A stretch of DNA of 64,000 nt from Hyparrhenia diplandra (Eukaryota > Streptophyta > Magnoliopsida > Poales > Poaceae): contig JADLZK010004689.1 in the NCBI GenBank assembly GCA_015847255.1, positions 248,001 to 312,000 of the forward strand, in the 5' to 3' direction. Numbering within the stretch: the first letter of the stretch is position 1; every line of letters starts with the position of its first letter. Made by a program: the position numbers and the translations under genes. This document shows positions 43,350-55,362 of this stretch, piece by piece. Below the pieces are notes generated by a model. That model searched no databases, was not told where the DNA came from, and was given only the letters and a program-made list of their open reading frames with translations.

Positions 43350-45575
43350 GGGACTAGAGGGGGGGTGAATAGTCCCTTTTAAAAACTAATCGCTTTGGCT
43401 AACCGAAACAAATGCGGAAGTAAACTTATCGGTCTAGCCAAGACTTTACCCCTCTAACTAAGACTCTAAATCACCTCACAAAAGATCCTACACAAGAAAG
43501 GTGAGGTGACAAGCCTAGCTTGAGCTCCTAAACAATTCTAATGCAAGGTCACACAAACCTAATCACTAGTACTTCAAGCACAAGAGAGCTCCTACACAAT
43601 TCTAGTAAGCGCAAGCACAAAGCCCCTAAGCTTACTAGGTGCACAATGGACAAGGCAACACACGCCTAACCCAAAGGCTCAAATTACCTAGCTACACAAG
43701 CTAAGCAAAGTAACTAAGCAAGCTACACAAGCTAGATAGTTACAACTACTCTACTCAAGCACAAGCACAAGTATATAAGAATGTAAGAACAAAGCTTGTG
43801 ATGAAGAGAATGCAAACCACCGCGAAGTGTGGACACAAGATGACACCGGTGATTTTTTACCGAGGTCTCGGGAAGCTTGCCAACTTCCCCTACTCCTTGT
43901 TGTGTCGACCAACACTTTAGTGGTTCCACGGTTTTGGCGAATCACCCGGTGATGATTCTCAAGCTTAATGGCGGTGCCAAATCCCACGGTTTGGGAGCTC
44001 GATCGAGAACCTCACACAGTGTGAGTCCTCTAGCCAATCCCTCAGAGGGTACCGTGTGAACCTACACACAAGTGTGGTAGCTCAATGACACGCTCCACTA
44101 GAGTTGCTCTTCACGATCCTCATGAGGTGAGCACGAACCTCTCACAATCTCTTCTTCGGAGCACCGCACAAGCTTCCTTGCGTGCTTCACGAAGCCTCTT
44201 GCCACCAAGCCGTCTAGGAGGTGGCAACCTCCAAGAGAAACAAGCACACCGGCTTGCAAACACGATCACCTAGTGCCACGAATGCGATCTCTCAACGCAA
44301 CGCACTAGAACTCGATCTCTCACTCAATCGGATGAACGATATCAAGCATATGTGAGTGGGAGGGCTCTCAAGCACCACAATACAAGCCACCAAGGCTAGA
44401 ATGTGCTCAGCAACCGACCAAAGCCGGCCACCCCATCTATTTATAGCCACAAGCCAAAATAGAGCCGTTGGGGTGCTTCTGGCGCGTTGGCCGGGACGCA
44501 TCGACCCGGACTCACCCGGCGAGTCGGTCCGGCGTCCGATCGCTCCCTTCCGGCGTTCGGTCAACGCATACAAGGCCCCCGCCCCTACCGACAACCCGGA
44601 ACATGCTTCGGTGCATGCGTTCGGTCAGCACCAAGCATCCGGTCGAGGGTCCGGTCCACGCCTTCCGCCAAACGGCCGAAACAAGCTCTGCCGACGCCTT
44701 CGACGGACCGTCCGTCGGTCGCCCCCGGCAGCCTCCGGCGCGGCGTCCGGTCCTTCTTCTTCTGCGAAACTCCGTCGTTTCTCCGTCGCCATTGCTTCGA
44801 CATGCTACCCATCAAGTATACCAAACTTGAGCACGAGGAATAGCATGCTTTCTCCACCACGATGCATCTGCGCAATAGAAAATATGCATCTCATTTTCTC
44901 GAAAGCGCCGATCACCGCCTTTGCAAATGTGCCAACACCACCAAGTGTACATCACCATGTGCAAGTGTGTTAGCATTTTCACAAACATTTTAAAGGCCGG
45001 GTTAGCTCTTAGCATGCCACTCGATCCTAACACATCGCAAAGTTAGATCGCTCAAGTGGCACTAGATGACCGATATGCAAACAAGTTTGCCCCTCTTAAT
45101 AGTACGACCATCTATCCTAAACCCGGTTATAAACTTCTCTAAGCTCCAATGACCGGCGAAATGAAATGCCCTACAGGTTATACCTTTGCCTTGCGTATTT
45201 CCATTCCGCTTCATCTCCAAGTGTCGATGCAACACACGCACCAACACGATCAACAATGATATGATCCATTTCATATCATCACATGACCTTCTTGATCCAT
45301 CGATCTTGACCTCACTTGTTCTTCATCGTTTGCGTCGGTCCATCGGCGCCAAGTCCCTCGACTTGCCCTTCACACTTGCAACCGGGTCCGTCAAGCCAAG
45401 CCTTGTCTTGATCTTCACCACTTTCGGTCACATGACTCCATGTCATGTCTCATGTGCAATAAGCTCCTTCATTGCATCATCATGTGTGAACTAATTTCCG
45501 TGTATAATCTCAATCACACATATTAGTTCACCTAATGTTGACACTCAATTACCAAAAACCACAAGGACCTTTCAA
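43350..45575 (-). mobile_element. Unidentified 2.2-kb unit nested in the Athila-like LTR
   Basis: On the minus strand it begins near TTGAAAGGTCCTTGTGGTTT (45575), with ATTGAGTGTCAACATTAG soon after, and ends at GACTATTCACCCCCCCTCTAGT (43350). LTR sequence lies on both sides. No protein domain is visible. Frames in the GC-rich part (44290-44870) overlap on both strands and are composition effects. GAGATGG on the left and CCATCTC on the right are inverted, so this is not a simple target duplication. It is probably a non-autonomous retroelement or part of one. Confidence 0.5.
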
Positions 45576-46571
45576 CCATCTCTCTATACATAGAAGTTAT
45601 TCGCCGCCCCTGCTGACCATGCAACCGACCCTACTAGGGGCGGTAATAAAGTTTCCTAACTAGGCCGCGGGCGAAACCGGTGAAGAACCGGTCGGGAAGG
45701 CGTGAACCGAGCCAAACCGACAAGATATGCGAGCGTTCCGCTATTTTAAAGGAATACGGGCTCGCGCGTGAACGGGCCGGTTTAAGTGGTCCAATCACGC
45801 TCGACCGCAAACCGCCTCACCGGGCGAATCGTGCCGCCACGTGGCTCCCGCTCGACCACGCCGAGGGCGCTCCTCCGCCCCTGTTCTCGTGAAGCGGCGT
45901 CCGCGCACGCGTGGGAATTCGGGCCGCCCACGTGGCGTCGGCCCATTGGCTCGCGTGGTGAGTGGGGGCGCCGCACTGGCGGCCCCGCCGCCCGCTTCTT
46001 TGCTCCCTCCTCGCCCGGCAGTGCTGGCCCGCGGGCCCCGCCTGCGCATGCCGGCAACCGCTTCTTTGTTGGCTGTCTTCGCCGCCACGTGGCGGCCACC
46101 CGTAGGCCAGCATGGTACTGTTGACGTGGGTGCCGACATGTGGGACCCGTAGTCATGCTTTATTTTATTTGTGCAATATCTTTTGGATCAGAGTCCAAAC
46201 ATAGCAAATAATATATCTATTTTGATCGGGCGTGACGAGACCTTCGCAATGGTGTACTCCGTTTGATCATCTAAGATACTTTATTTTGGTGATAAATTGA
46301 CAAATCCTTTTGGGCTTATGTTTGGATATTTGTAATCATATTTCTTGGGCTTTTCTCCTCTTTATCCTTGCTTCACATTGGGCCATTCTTATCTTGTATA
46401 TTTTCCTTTGCTTTTGGCCCAATATATATATGTTTTCAACATTGCCCAGTAAAACAAGTGAAGTACCAAAACTTGTGGAAATGGTTAGCTCAAAGCCCTA
46501 TCACTATTGTGTTTTGGTAGTTTTATACTAATGTTGACGGTATAAAATATGTAGTTAACGACCGTCAACGG
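45576..46571 (-). repeat. Athila-like 5' LTR, 5' part
   Basis: From TGTTGACGGTCGTTAACTAC at 46571 (minus strand). ATACCGTCAACA follows within 40 bp and forms an inverted repeat with the start. A GC-rich block at 45780-46150 has overlapping frames on both strands and no domain. Confidence 0.7.
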
Positions 46572-48274
46572 GACGTCACTACTTGCTTGGAAATGTGTGC
46601 CATATTTATGCGGTCGGGGAGAGCTTGAAATATATCTTCACTCAAGACCAGCTAAACATGAGACAACGAAGATGGCTAGAGTTGATTAAAGATTACAATT
46701 TGGAGGTACATAACCATCCGGGCAAGGCGAATGTCGATGCAAACGCCTTGAGCCGGAAGGCATATTGTACTATTGAGCGACCATTGCCAGAAGAGAAGCT
46801 TAGTTTAATGCACCCCGCAGTCTTGCATAACATGCAAGTGCAAAAATCTCTAGAGGTGAGGATAATTGATTTGTAGAAATCAGACAAAGGTATCTCCTTT
46901 ATCAAGAAGAAACTTGAGAAAGAACCAAGTCGACATTTTAGGATTGATGAGAATGATGTGTTATGGTATGATAATCGTCTTGTTGTACCAAAGGACAAAG
47001 AACTTAGAGACCATATCTTGACAGAAGCCCATTCTTCTACCTTATCAAACCATGCAGGCAGCAACAAGATGTACGAGAGATTTGAGATCACGCTTTTGGT
47101 GGACCAAGATGAGAAAAGAAATTGCTGCTCATGTAGCCAAGTGTGATAACTATTGCGAGTCAAGGCCATTCACATGAAACCTGCCGGATTGCTACAACCC
47201 TTGCCAATCTCGATTGGAAATGGGATCACATCACTATGGATCTCATTGTTGGACTTCCATGTACCCCGCAAAGGATTTGATGCAATTTGGGTAATTGTGG
47301 ACAAACTCACCAAAGTAGCACATTTCATTCCCTGTGAACATTAGTTATGAACCTCACCAAGTATGCGAGATCTACATTTCTCGGATAGTTCGTCGCATGG
47401 TTTACCTAAGAGCATAGTGTCCGACCGAGGATCAAAGTGGACCGACAAATTTTGGGAGTGTCTACAGGAAGCCTTAAACACAAAGCTACTTCATAGTTCG
47501 GCCTATCAACCACGAACAATTGGACAAGCCGAACTAGTGAATCAAATTCTGGAAGACATGTTGAGAGCCTGTGTTTTATCTGCTAAAGGCCCATGGGATA
47601 AATGGTTACCATTTGCAGAGTTCTCCTACAACAACAGTTATCAAGCAAGCATCAAGATGGCTCCCTTTGAAGCTTTGTATGGTAGAAAGTGTAGAACACC
47701 TTTGAATTGGGTAGAAACAGGAGATAGAACCTATTACGGTATTGACCTAATTGATGAAGCGAACGTAAGGTTAAGACAAAGGCGACAACATCTAGCCACA
47801 ACTCAAGCCCGTCAGAAAAGCTATCTGATCGGCGTAGTAAACCTTTGAAATTCAGAGTTGGTGATTTTGTATATCTCAAGGTGTTACCAATGAAGAGAGC
47901 TTAACGCTTTGGAGTTAAAAGGAAGTTAGCACCTAGGTTTGTAGGTCCTTATCGTATCATTGCTAGCAAAGGAAAAGTGGCTTACCGATTCTGACTACGA
48001 AGAGTTGAGATCAGTTTTTTTAATGTCTTTCATGTATCCCAATTGAAGAAATGGTTGAGAGTACACGAAGAGCGCATTCCGGTCGAAATGCTTTGAAGTT
48101 GACAAGGACGACTTATTTTTTGAACAACCAGTTCAACTTTTGGATATCAAAGAAAGAGCAACACGTAACAAAGTTGTGAAGTTATACAAGATTTTATGGA
48201 GCAATCATGGGGAGAATGATGCTACGTGGGAAAATGAGATTTATCTTCGGGAAGCATACCCTCGCCTTTTATAA
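46572..48274 (+). pseudogene. Chromovirus RNase H end, integrase and chromodomain
   Basis: Starts in RNase H (LNMRQRRWLELIKDYNLEVH, NPxHPGKAN-like end and LSRK). Next is the integrase zinc region (EAHSSTLSNHAGSNKMYERF) and core: FDAIWVIVDKLTKVAHFIPC, SIVSDRGSKWTDKFWECLQE (second Asp) and IGQAELVNQILEDMLRA (catalytic Glu). MAPFEALYGRKCRTPLNW follows, then a C-terminal region. KLYKILWSNHGENDATWENE near the stop is the chromodomain that directs integration to marked chromatin. Frameshifts occur near 47100, 47350 and 47850. Confidence 0.92.
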
Positions 48275-48309
48275 CAAATGGTTAATACCGACAAATCTCG
48301 AGACGAGAT

Positions 48310-48328
48310 TTTCTTAAGGGGGTAGATT
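48310..48328 (+). promoter_or_regulatory. Polypurine tract of the chromovirus
   Basis: TTCTTAAGGGGGTAGAT directly precedes the 3' LTR start TTGTAACACCCC, where plus-strand DNA synthesis is primed. Confidence 0.85.
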
Positions 48329-51300
48329 TGTAACACCCCTAGTTTTAAGTATGTCATTAGCATCTGCATTTCATGAGAATAATCATTAATTAGTCACATG
48401 CATTCATGCACATGAAATGATAGATGTCATTTGAGTGATTAGATGCATTGAATTTGCTTGATTTTGCTTGCCTTGTCATTTCATGTATGAAATGCTTGCA
48501 TATTTAGTTGTTTATTCTTTATTGATTCTTAGTGATGTTTATGGGAGATGTTAGAGCATATTTCATGTTGGTCATATTTCCTAATTAGGTTTTATTAGAG
48601 TGCTTTGACTTGATTTGACCTTGTTTGATTTTTGAAAGTAATTTATTTTGTTTTGCTCAAAAGTCATAGCTATAGATCTTGCATGTGTGTGAACCTTTCA
48701 TGAGTTGTGTAGCTAATTTCTTGTAGAACAAAAAGATGTCATAGGCCGGTTGCATGATTTTGAGTGGATCATGCCCAAAAAGTCGAAGTTTGATCGGTTT
48801 GAGTGCAAATTAGGGTTTGTTGACCGTGAGTCCTCTTCGTTTTGATCGACCGTAGTTTCAAATCTAGGCCGATCCAAGGAAAAAGTTTGTATACGTGTTT
48901 TGTTCAGAATTTCACGAGGAATATTTTGTTCAATTAGGGTTTTTGCGAATTCGCACGGATCTCAAGGAATAGGGTTAAACAGTTTGCATTAGGGGTTTTT
49001 AAGTCAAAAAAAAAAGAAGAAAGAAAGAAGGGGAGCCTCGGCGGCCACCGCTCACTGCCACAACCGCAACCCGCCCGCGCGCCCTACCTCCCTCCGCCGC
49101 GCACCCGTGACTTGAAGAAGGGAGAAACCCGGTCCCTTGCACGCCAAGCCCTCTCCTGCGCCCCTTTCCCTTCTATTCGACGCCAACAAATGGGAGGTGA
49201 GCAAAGAAGCCGCGCCATTGCCCGGCGTCACCCCCCTGCTCGCCCATCTCGCCGAATCCGGCGCCCAAACGACTCCCAAGCTCGTAACCGCGTCGGCCTC
49301 ATTGACTCGTCAGGGCCCGAACCGCGCGAGGAGTGAGGCCTCTGCCGTCCACCGGCGGGCGAAGCTCTCGCGAAAGCTCCATCACAAGACGCATCGTCGT
49401 GCCGCGGCCCCGCCTCCTTAGTCCACCTCTCGGCGCCCGGCTTGTGTTCCAGCCCCTAAAGCCATGCACTAGCTTTGACCGAAGTTTCTCGGAAAGATAA
49501 GGTTTAGGTGGTAGGAGCGGCACCGCGCGGCCGTGAGCACTAGCATCGCCCGCCATGGTTCCTGCCGCCACGCTGAAACCCCTCCGTCGTCGTCGTTCCA
49601 CCTTTTCCCCGCGACCGACTCGCGTTGGGCGGGTCATCTTGTCGCGTCGTGCTAGAACCGGCAAGGCGCTCGACTTGTCTCCCGCCGCTCGCCGAACGTC
49701 AGCGTCGCCGCCCGCCGTCGCCCCGGCCGCCGGACGGTACTTGTGGCCAAAGCTTCGCCGCCGCGTCGGCGCTGGTCCGGTCTTTCGTCGAGGGTCGCGA
49801 TAGGCACTTCCCCGGTGCTCGCGTCACCTTTGCCCGCCTCGCCTCGTTGGGGAATCGCCCGCATCGCCAAACGGCCAGCGCGCCGCCGTTCGCCGGGCCA
49901 GACGCCGACCGCCGCCGATCCGTTCCTCGGCTTGGGTAAGTGGCACCAATCGATAGATTCGTCGTCGTGAATCCATGCATGTGTCCGCCCGGGAGACCAC
50001 TAACGGCGGAGATCCGCCGCTCAGCGCCACCGCAGCGCCGCTGCCCTGTTTTGTCCAATCGACACGCGGGCCCAGTCGTCGGCGAGTTTTTCTTTATTGT
50101 TTTTCTTTTCCGAATGTATTGCATGCCTTGCAAAATTCATAACTTGCTCATTTTATGTTGGTTTTGAGTGAGACAAATTTTGTTGTGTTTCTTGTCACTA
50201 GATCTACAGTACAAAATTATGAGTTGGCATTTTCTGGTAGTTTTTATATTTATCTAGATTTATTGCTTTATTGCCATATAAATAGAGAAATGCATAACTA
50301 ATTCTTGGTGCATGATAAAATAGTGGTGCCTGTACAAAATGTTCATGTTTTTGGATTTAGAGTGCAGGAAAAATAACATGCGTCATATGTTCTGTTGTAG
50401 AAATGTGATTTTTGATTTATGTGCTATTTACCATGCTTCAGAGTAGGAAATTTATAGAAAAATAAATACTAGGGTTTTTTCCATGATACTTTTTGTACAT
50501 GCCTTTGTTGCTGTTATGAACCTTTTCATGTTCATGGTTAGGCAGTTTTTACATTTCATAGTACAAAGTATTTTCATGCCTGTTTTTATGCTAGCTTGCC
50601 ATTTTTGTGTAGGACAGTATATGCATGAATTTGCCATGAAATTTTTATGGTAGGCATATTAGACTAGTAGGATGCTTTGGTAATTTTTGTAGAATTTTCT
50701 AAGGTGGTTGCATATTTATCATATTTATGTTACATAGAAAATGCCCTAGAAATACATGTTTCTAGTAGGGTAAAGTGTAATGATAATTTTATTGTATGTT
50801 CTTAGCATGAATAGGATCTGTTGGTAAGCTTAGTTTGTTAAGCTTGGCAGTTTGGCAGATTTTTATTCCTAGCATTTACATGATTTATAGTGTGCATGTG
50901 TAGTGTTTGATAGGGAATGTCATTTCATGTACTTTAGTTTATCCTTTGGCTTGATCAGTAGGCGTGTTAGGTAGATTTTAACCTTGTTTACTTGCTGTTC
51001 AAGTTTGAGTAGAGTTTCATGTTTAGTTTGCAAGTTATAGGTGTTGCATGTTGCTTGTTAGGTAAAAAAACAGAGCCTCTGTTTTTTTTGTTTTCGAGGT
51101 TTGTAGATGTTAGATTCAGGTCAGGATGGTATGGAATGATTTGTAGATAATTTTGTTAGATTTCCAACGAGTATTTGTTTGCTACATTTGGAGTTATAGA
51201 ACTCCTCGTGTGATTGTTTTAGTGCAAACATGTCTTCTGCCCTGTTTTTAGAATTAGTGCTAGTATGAATGTGTGATGTAGGTTAGTATGGTTGCTTTTA

Positions 51301-53045
51301 TGTGTTTCTAATTTCATAATGCATTCATCCATCATTCCATTTTATTCACATGCAAGTATATTTCTATGCATTCGTATTGCTTACTCACGCATATGCATGC
51401 ATCATATCGAGGATCGGAGGAGTTAGTTCGGGAGGAGATCAAGGAGTCGGAGGTCAACCGTCATCATCTCGGAGTGCGACCAAAAGACCCCACAGGAGAA
51501 GGAGGATCGTGACTCCAGCTTCAGAAGACTCTAACTTCTTCCTACTACTTTTTTGAAGGCAAGCCCGGTGCATGCTTGACTTTTCTATGCTTTCTAAATT
51601 AACTTGTTGAGTCCTTTCATGAATCTTTTGCATTAAGTATAGGAAGTGGTTGAAACCGTTGATGCACGAGATATCCTTCTTTGAAGTTGTCCTATCCTAT
51701 TTAGGAGTCTAGGTTAAATAAATGCTCAGTTATAATGATTGCAGTAGACAGTGATTTCCGGTCACTGAGAGGATGTTTGTGGTTAGTCACATGAGTGACT
51801 AACAAGCTGCTGCTAAGAACCTGAATAATAAAACATGTGAGATCGGATGGATATTGTGGTCTTCCATCTGATCAGCTAAGGACTAATCCCTTTGTCGGAA
51901 GGCGGTCGGAAGTTGAACGTACATGTTCATATAGTAGGCTCCGCTGGGTCGTGAGCCACGAAGCTCGTGGGAATGTTAGGGGTCGGTACTTGTACGCTTA
52001 ACGTCCCTCCTTGGTGTGGTTGGTGAGGTTAATCGGGCACAAGAAGATGCGCACGAGGGGTCGTACTCATTGCTTCGCTCACTTGGTGGCTCAAGAGGAG
52101 GGGGTTGCCGACAGGTCCGAGACTTTACGTCCCCTAACATCTTGGGAGTGATTAGGTCTGCCGTAGCACAGGTAGGCCTAGTGTATGACAGGGTATTCGC
52201 CAGCTGGTCAGTAATCGATTCGAATCGCCATCTCTCCTGGTTAGTGAGAACCCGGGATGCTTCCACGACATCGTAGTCTAATATCACAATAATAAGTTAT
52301 TCTTATTCAAGTTGCTGTTGTTAAAATGTTGATCAAGTTACTTATACTGTTATTTATATATCGCTGAGCATATGTCTTTAATCTTGACTATACAGGACTT
52401 ATGGTTATGTATATAATAATCACCTTTTAATTTGGAGGAACCTAAGTAGTATGTGTAGGCGCACTAATCAACTTTATTTCTAAAAATAAATGTGAGTCAG
52501 CCAGCTCCAGATAAAGCCAAGCATAATCCTTTGGAGTCTTTTCCTTATTTTACGGTTTTAAGGCGGGTAAGTCTTGCGGAGTACAATTGAGTACTCACGG
52601 GTTAATTCCCGATGTTGCGGGTGACTCCATCTAGCATGTTTTGATCCAGTTGTGATGATGTGTGGTTGAAGAATAATGCCTAGGGCATGGCAGTCTCCAT
52701 ATTTCCCTGTCTCTTGCTATTACAGGGGTGACATCTTATTGGCACTATCTTATTTTATTTCCGCTATACAACTATTTTGCTTTCGAAAGCTGTTGCTTCC
52801 GCACTCTGAATTATTTTGAAATAAATGTGTACATCGCACTCGATTAATAAATATTGAATTGGGTTTGAGATACCTTCGGATTGGAACCATCGAGCTCAAC
52901 GATCTTGGTTGTGTTGTTGATGAGTTTGAAATCACTCACGAGATTTTCGGAATACCAGGGTTTATATGGACTCAAGTGTAGATCTGCGATTGCTTGGTAA
53001 TTGCGAATTATACTTGATTTCTTATAAATTGGTCGGCTCATCACA
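48329..53045 (+). repeat. 3' LTR of the chromovirus (uninterrupted, ~4.7 kb)
   Basis: Starts TGTAACACCCCTAG and ends near GGCTCATCACA. It contains an AT-rich start, a GC-rich block (49030-50080), a long T-rich middle and a distal part. It is the reference that shows the empty site of the gene-capture transposon (ATAATAATCACC at about 52415). Open frames in the GC-rich block do not match those of the other LTR. Confidence 0.93.
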
Positions 53046-53284
53046 ACAACAATTGTTTGTCTTTTTTTTTTTCGATAACATGCCTGTTTTGCTCCGGTTG
53101 ACATCAAGTTTTGCTAAACGAAAAAAATAAGTGTAGTTGTCTTATTTTAAAAATAAACAACACCCATAATTACACTTTTTGTCATGATTACAAACCAAAT
53201 AGTGGTAACATAGGGATAACAAATTAAAAATGAGGTAGAATTAAAAATAATTGCGGTAACATATGGATACCAAATTTTAAGAAG
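53046..53284. other. AT-rich flank of the chromovirus
   Basis: No gene seen. Includes the word GCGGTAACATATGGATACC and variants. Confidence 0.5.
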
Positions 53285-53705
53285 GAAAATCAAATATTAC
53301 ACGGATCAATAAAAATATGAAAGAAAAAGTATCATACTAGCAAGGGACACATTTAAATAATGAACAAAAAACTTTGAACAAGGGGCCTAATTTAAATAAT
53401 AGACAAAAAACTTGAACCCATCAAGATTCGAACACTTTCGAGCTCGAGGTTCAAACAAAGCTCCTTCCACCACTAGGTTATTTAACTAATCACTAGAACA
53501 AATATCAAATTTAAATCAAATTTTACAAATTTAAAAAAAGAAAATCAAATTTTACACGGATCAATAAAAAATTGAAATAAAAAGTATCATACTAGCAAGG
53601 GACGCATTTAAATAGTAAACAAAAATTCAAGCCCAACAGATTCGAACACTCAAGCTCAGGTTCAAACAAAGCACAATCCACCACTACGGTATTTGAAGGA
53701 TCTTA
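53285..53705 (+). repeat. ~250-bp tandem repeat, two copies
   Basis: Both copies (from about 53288 and 53538) run AAAATCAAAT(A/T)TTACACGG, AAGTATCATACTAGCAAGGG, AGATTCGAACACT, GAGGTTCAAACAAAGC or AGGTTCAAACAAAGC, then CCACCACTA. The TTCGAA word resembles a tRNA B box on the minus strand. Confidence 0.88.
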
Positions 53706-53854
53706 ATACAACTTCGGGTAAGGTTGTCTTTAAACATTTTGAGGACTAGTTAGATGGATATAAATACCTTCATCCGGGCCCTTCTCCGTCCTTTTTCCCC
53801 AAATCAATATCTTTCCCCTCATCTCCCTATCTCAAAAAAACCCTCATCGGCGGC

Positions 53855-54250
53855 GATGGCCCGGCGGCGGCGTTAAGGGCGACTGAAGGGCGGCGTCGAC
53901 CACCGAAAGCGGCGCAAAGATTCGCTCGGCGGCGTGCAACCCCGGAACAAGCGTAGAAGGCTTGCGCACGGGGCTGCAGGTGTCAGGCGGCGTTGATGCT
54001 CGTCGAGTCCGAGCAAGACGAGGAGGACATCAATCCGTCGGCCATTGAGCTCAAGGAGACAAGTAAGGACACGTTGAGGTTGACCTCCCGGCGTTCGGGC
54101 ATCCGTGGCCAAGAAGACCCCGGAGCCGGTCGCCGCCGACAAGGGGAAACGGGCAGCCCTGCCGCGGCCAAGAAGAAGAAGACCACCCCGCCGGCAAGCG
54201 AGGGGAAGAAAGGGTCTTCCTCGACAAAGGGGCGGAAGAAGAAGCGGTGA
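53855..54250 (+). pseudogene. Small basic/acidic gene fragment, unidentified
   Basis: From 53993 the frame reads MLVESEQDEEDINPSAIELK, then ETSKDTLRLTSRRSGIRGQE and a Lys/Gly/Pro-rich tail ending KKKKTTPP...GRKKKR at a TGA (54248). The sequence is disordered with a nuclear-signal-like end. An upstream ATG at 53856 is followed quickly by a stop. It resembles the disordered N-terminal exons of copies A and B in style only. Confidence 0.4.
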
Positions 54251-54689
54251 GATTTCGGACTTGCTTAGGGTTTTGGTTAGGGTTTTCGGTTAGTGATGGT
54301 TAGTTGTTGAACCGGACCTCCATTGATATATATATGATTTCTAGTGATGGTTAGTTGATGAACCGGACTTCAATTTCGATATATATGAGTCCTTGTGATG
54401 ATTACTTGCATTCTTGATACATATGATTTCTAGTGATGATTATTTTTAATGATCTTATATATGTTCCTATTTCATAAGTGTTTAGTCACCCCTCAGTATG
54501 CAAAACAGAGGAACCTCCTAAATGTTTGTGAAATATGATGACCATTTGACTTATGGTGCATTACTGAGCATCCTAACAATTTGTTGTGCTCAGGTTTATT
54601 TAATTTCTCAATGAATAGGATGTTTCGAAATAGAAATTCAGAAACTTATGTGATGCCTTGGTAACTTTTAACTATACTTTGAAAATATC
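54251..54689. other. AT-rich sequence with repeated AGTGATGGTTAGTTG words
   Basis: Two copies of AGTGATGGTTAGTTG(T/A)TGAACCGGAC occur at about 54291 and 54343. No gene seen. Confidence 0.5.
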
Positions 54690-55140
54690 AATAACTATAG
54701 AAACCCTGTAACCATTACCCCGAACTTTAATTTCTGAAGTTTGGTATTGCATGCCCTCTCGATATTTTATGTTCTACTCTCATAGAAAGTGTATGAAACA
54801 TCAAGTAACAAATGACAGAAATGTTTAGTACCATTCTAATGGTTGTGCTCATATAAAGTTTCAATGTTTAGTACATTAATTAGAAATGGCTTAAATTCAA
54901 AGCACTTTTGTAGCAAGATTTATCCTTTGGGTCCTCCAATTAATCATCTACGTACTAACCACATCCCCGAGGAGACACAAGTGATACATATCTCGACTTT
55001 TAGCAAGTCATGCCACATAGGTGCATCAATTGCTTTGGTTTTACATTACTATAATAGAATTACCCCTGAACTTTAATTTCTGAAGTTTGGTATTGTATGT
55101 TCAGCGATATTTTATGTTCTACCCTCACGTAAAGTAACAT
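54690..55140 (+). repeat. Repeat related to 12860-13160, with an internal duplication
   Basis: CGAACTTTAATTTCTGAAGT to CGATATTTTATGTTCTAC occurs at about 54720 and again at about 55068 (period near 350 bp). The part between matches 12891-13110. Confidence 0.85.
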
Positions 55141-55143
55141 CAA

Positions 55144-55362
55144 GTGACGATGATGATTCTTGAGTCTATTGATCCTGTCAAGTATTGCGTACAAGTCGCA
55201 AAGCTTGATATCGGTGACTACATGTGCTACATGTTGGACATGTTCGACAAGTATGTTGGTGGAAGGATGAAGAGGGTGCGTGATGAAATTTGTGAGGAAC
55301 TGGCCGGGGGCTTAGATCTTTGTGGAACTGAAAGTGTTAGTCAACTGAACCGATTGTCTTGA
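55144..55362 (+). pseudogene. Unidentified 72-aa ORF
   Basis: Reads ILESIDPVKYCVQVAKLDIG then DYMCYMLDMFDKYVGGRMKR and ends with a TGA. It has sensible amino-acid composition and an amphipathic middle, but no known motif. It lies directly after the repeat and may be an exon of a transposon gene. Confidence 0.3.

Larger units (their letters stand above)
40600..46571 (-). mobile_element. Truncated Athila-like gypsy element inserted in chromovirus pol
   Basis: On the minus strand, TGTTGACGGTCGTTAACTAC starts a 5' LTR at 46571 and the LTR ends near 42475. Then come a primer-site-like segment, a degraded gag (42250-41566) and unassignable sequence to about 40600. No RT, integrase or 3' LTR follows, so only the 5' half remains. 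Chromovirus pol resumes at 46572 with RHYLLGNVCHIY text. About 65-80 residues of RNase H expected between 40580 and 46572 are missing, so a deletion accompanied or followed the insertion. Confidence 0.75.
14187..53045 (+). mobile_element. Ty3/gypsy chromovirus with ~4.7-kb LTRs, nested by three other elements
   Basis: The two LTR copies (14187-18236 plus 26082-26697, and 48329-53045) bracket an initiator-Met-type primer site, gag with a CCHC knuckle, protease, RT, RNase H, integrase and a C-terminal chromodomain, in the order of Ty3/gypsy. The gag/RT style and the chromodomain place it among chromoviruses (Tekay-like by RT text, which is inference). After removing the three insertions (18237-26073, 26782-36584 and about 40600-46571) the element is about 15 kb. 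The first ~45 bp of the LTR, seen at 48329-48373, are not recognisable at the left end. No target duplication of the whole element could be fixed. All coding regions carry stops or frameshifts. Confidence 0.9.

Noticed and set aside
44292..44973. Several long frames on both strands
   Set aside because: GC-rich part of a non-coding nested unit; frames are simultaneous and lack conserved motifs.
45782..46156. Five overlapping frames of about 100-124 codons
   Set aside because: GC-rich LTR sequence of the Athila-like element; no domain on any frame.
53675..53700. CCACCACTACGGTATTTG as left CACTA terminus
   Set aside because: It is part of the 250-bp tandem repeat, and its other copy reads CACTAGG; similarity to CACTACATAG is too short.
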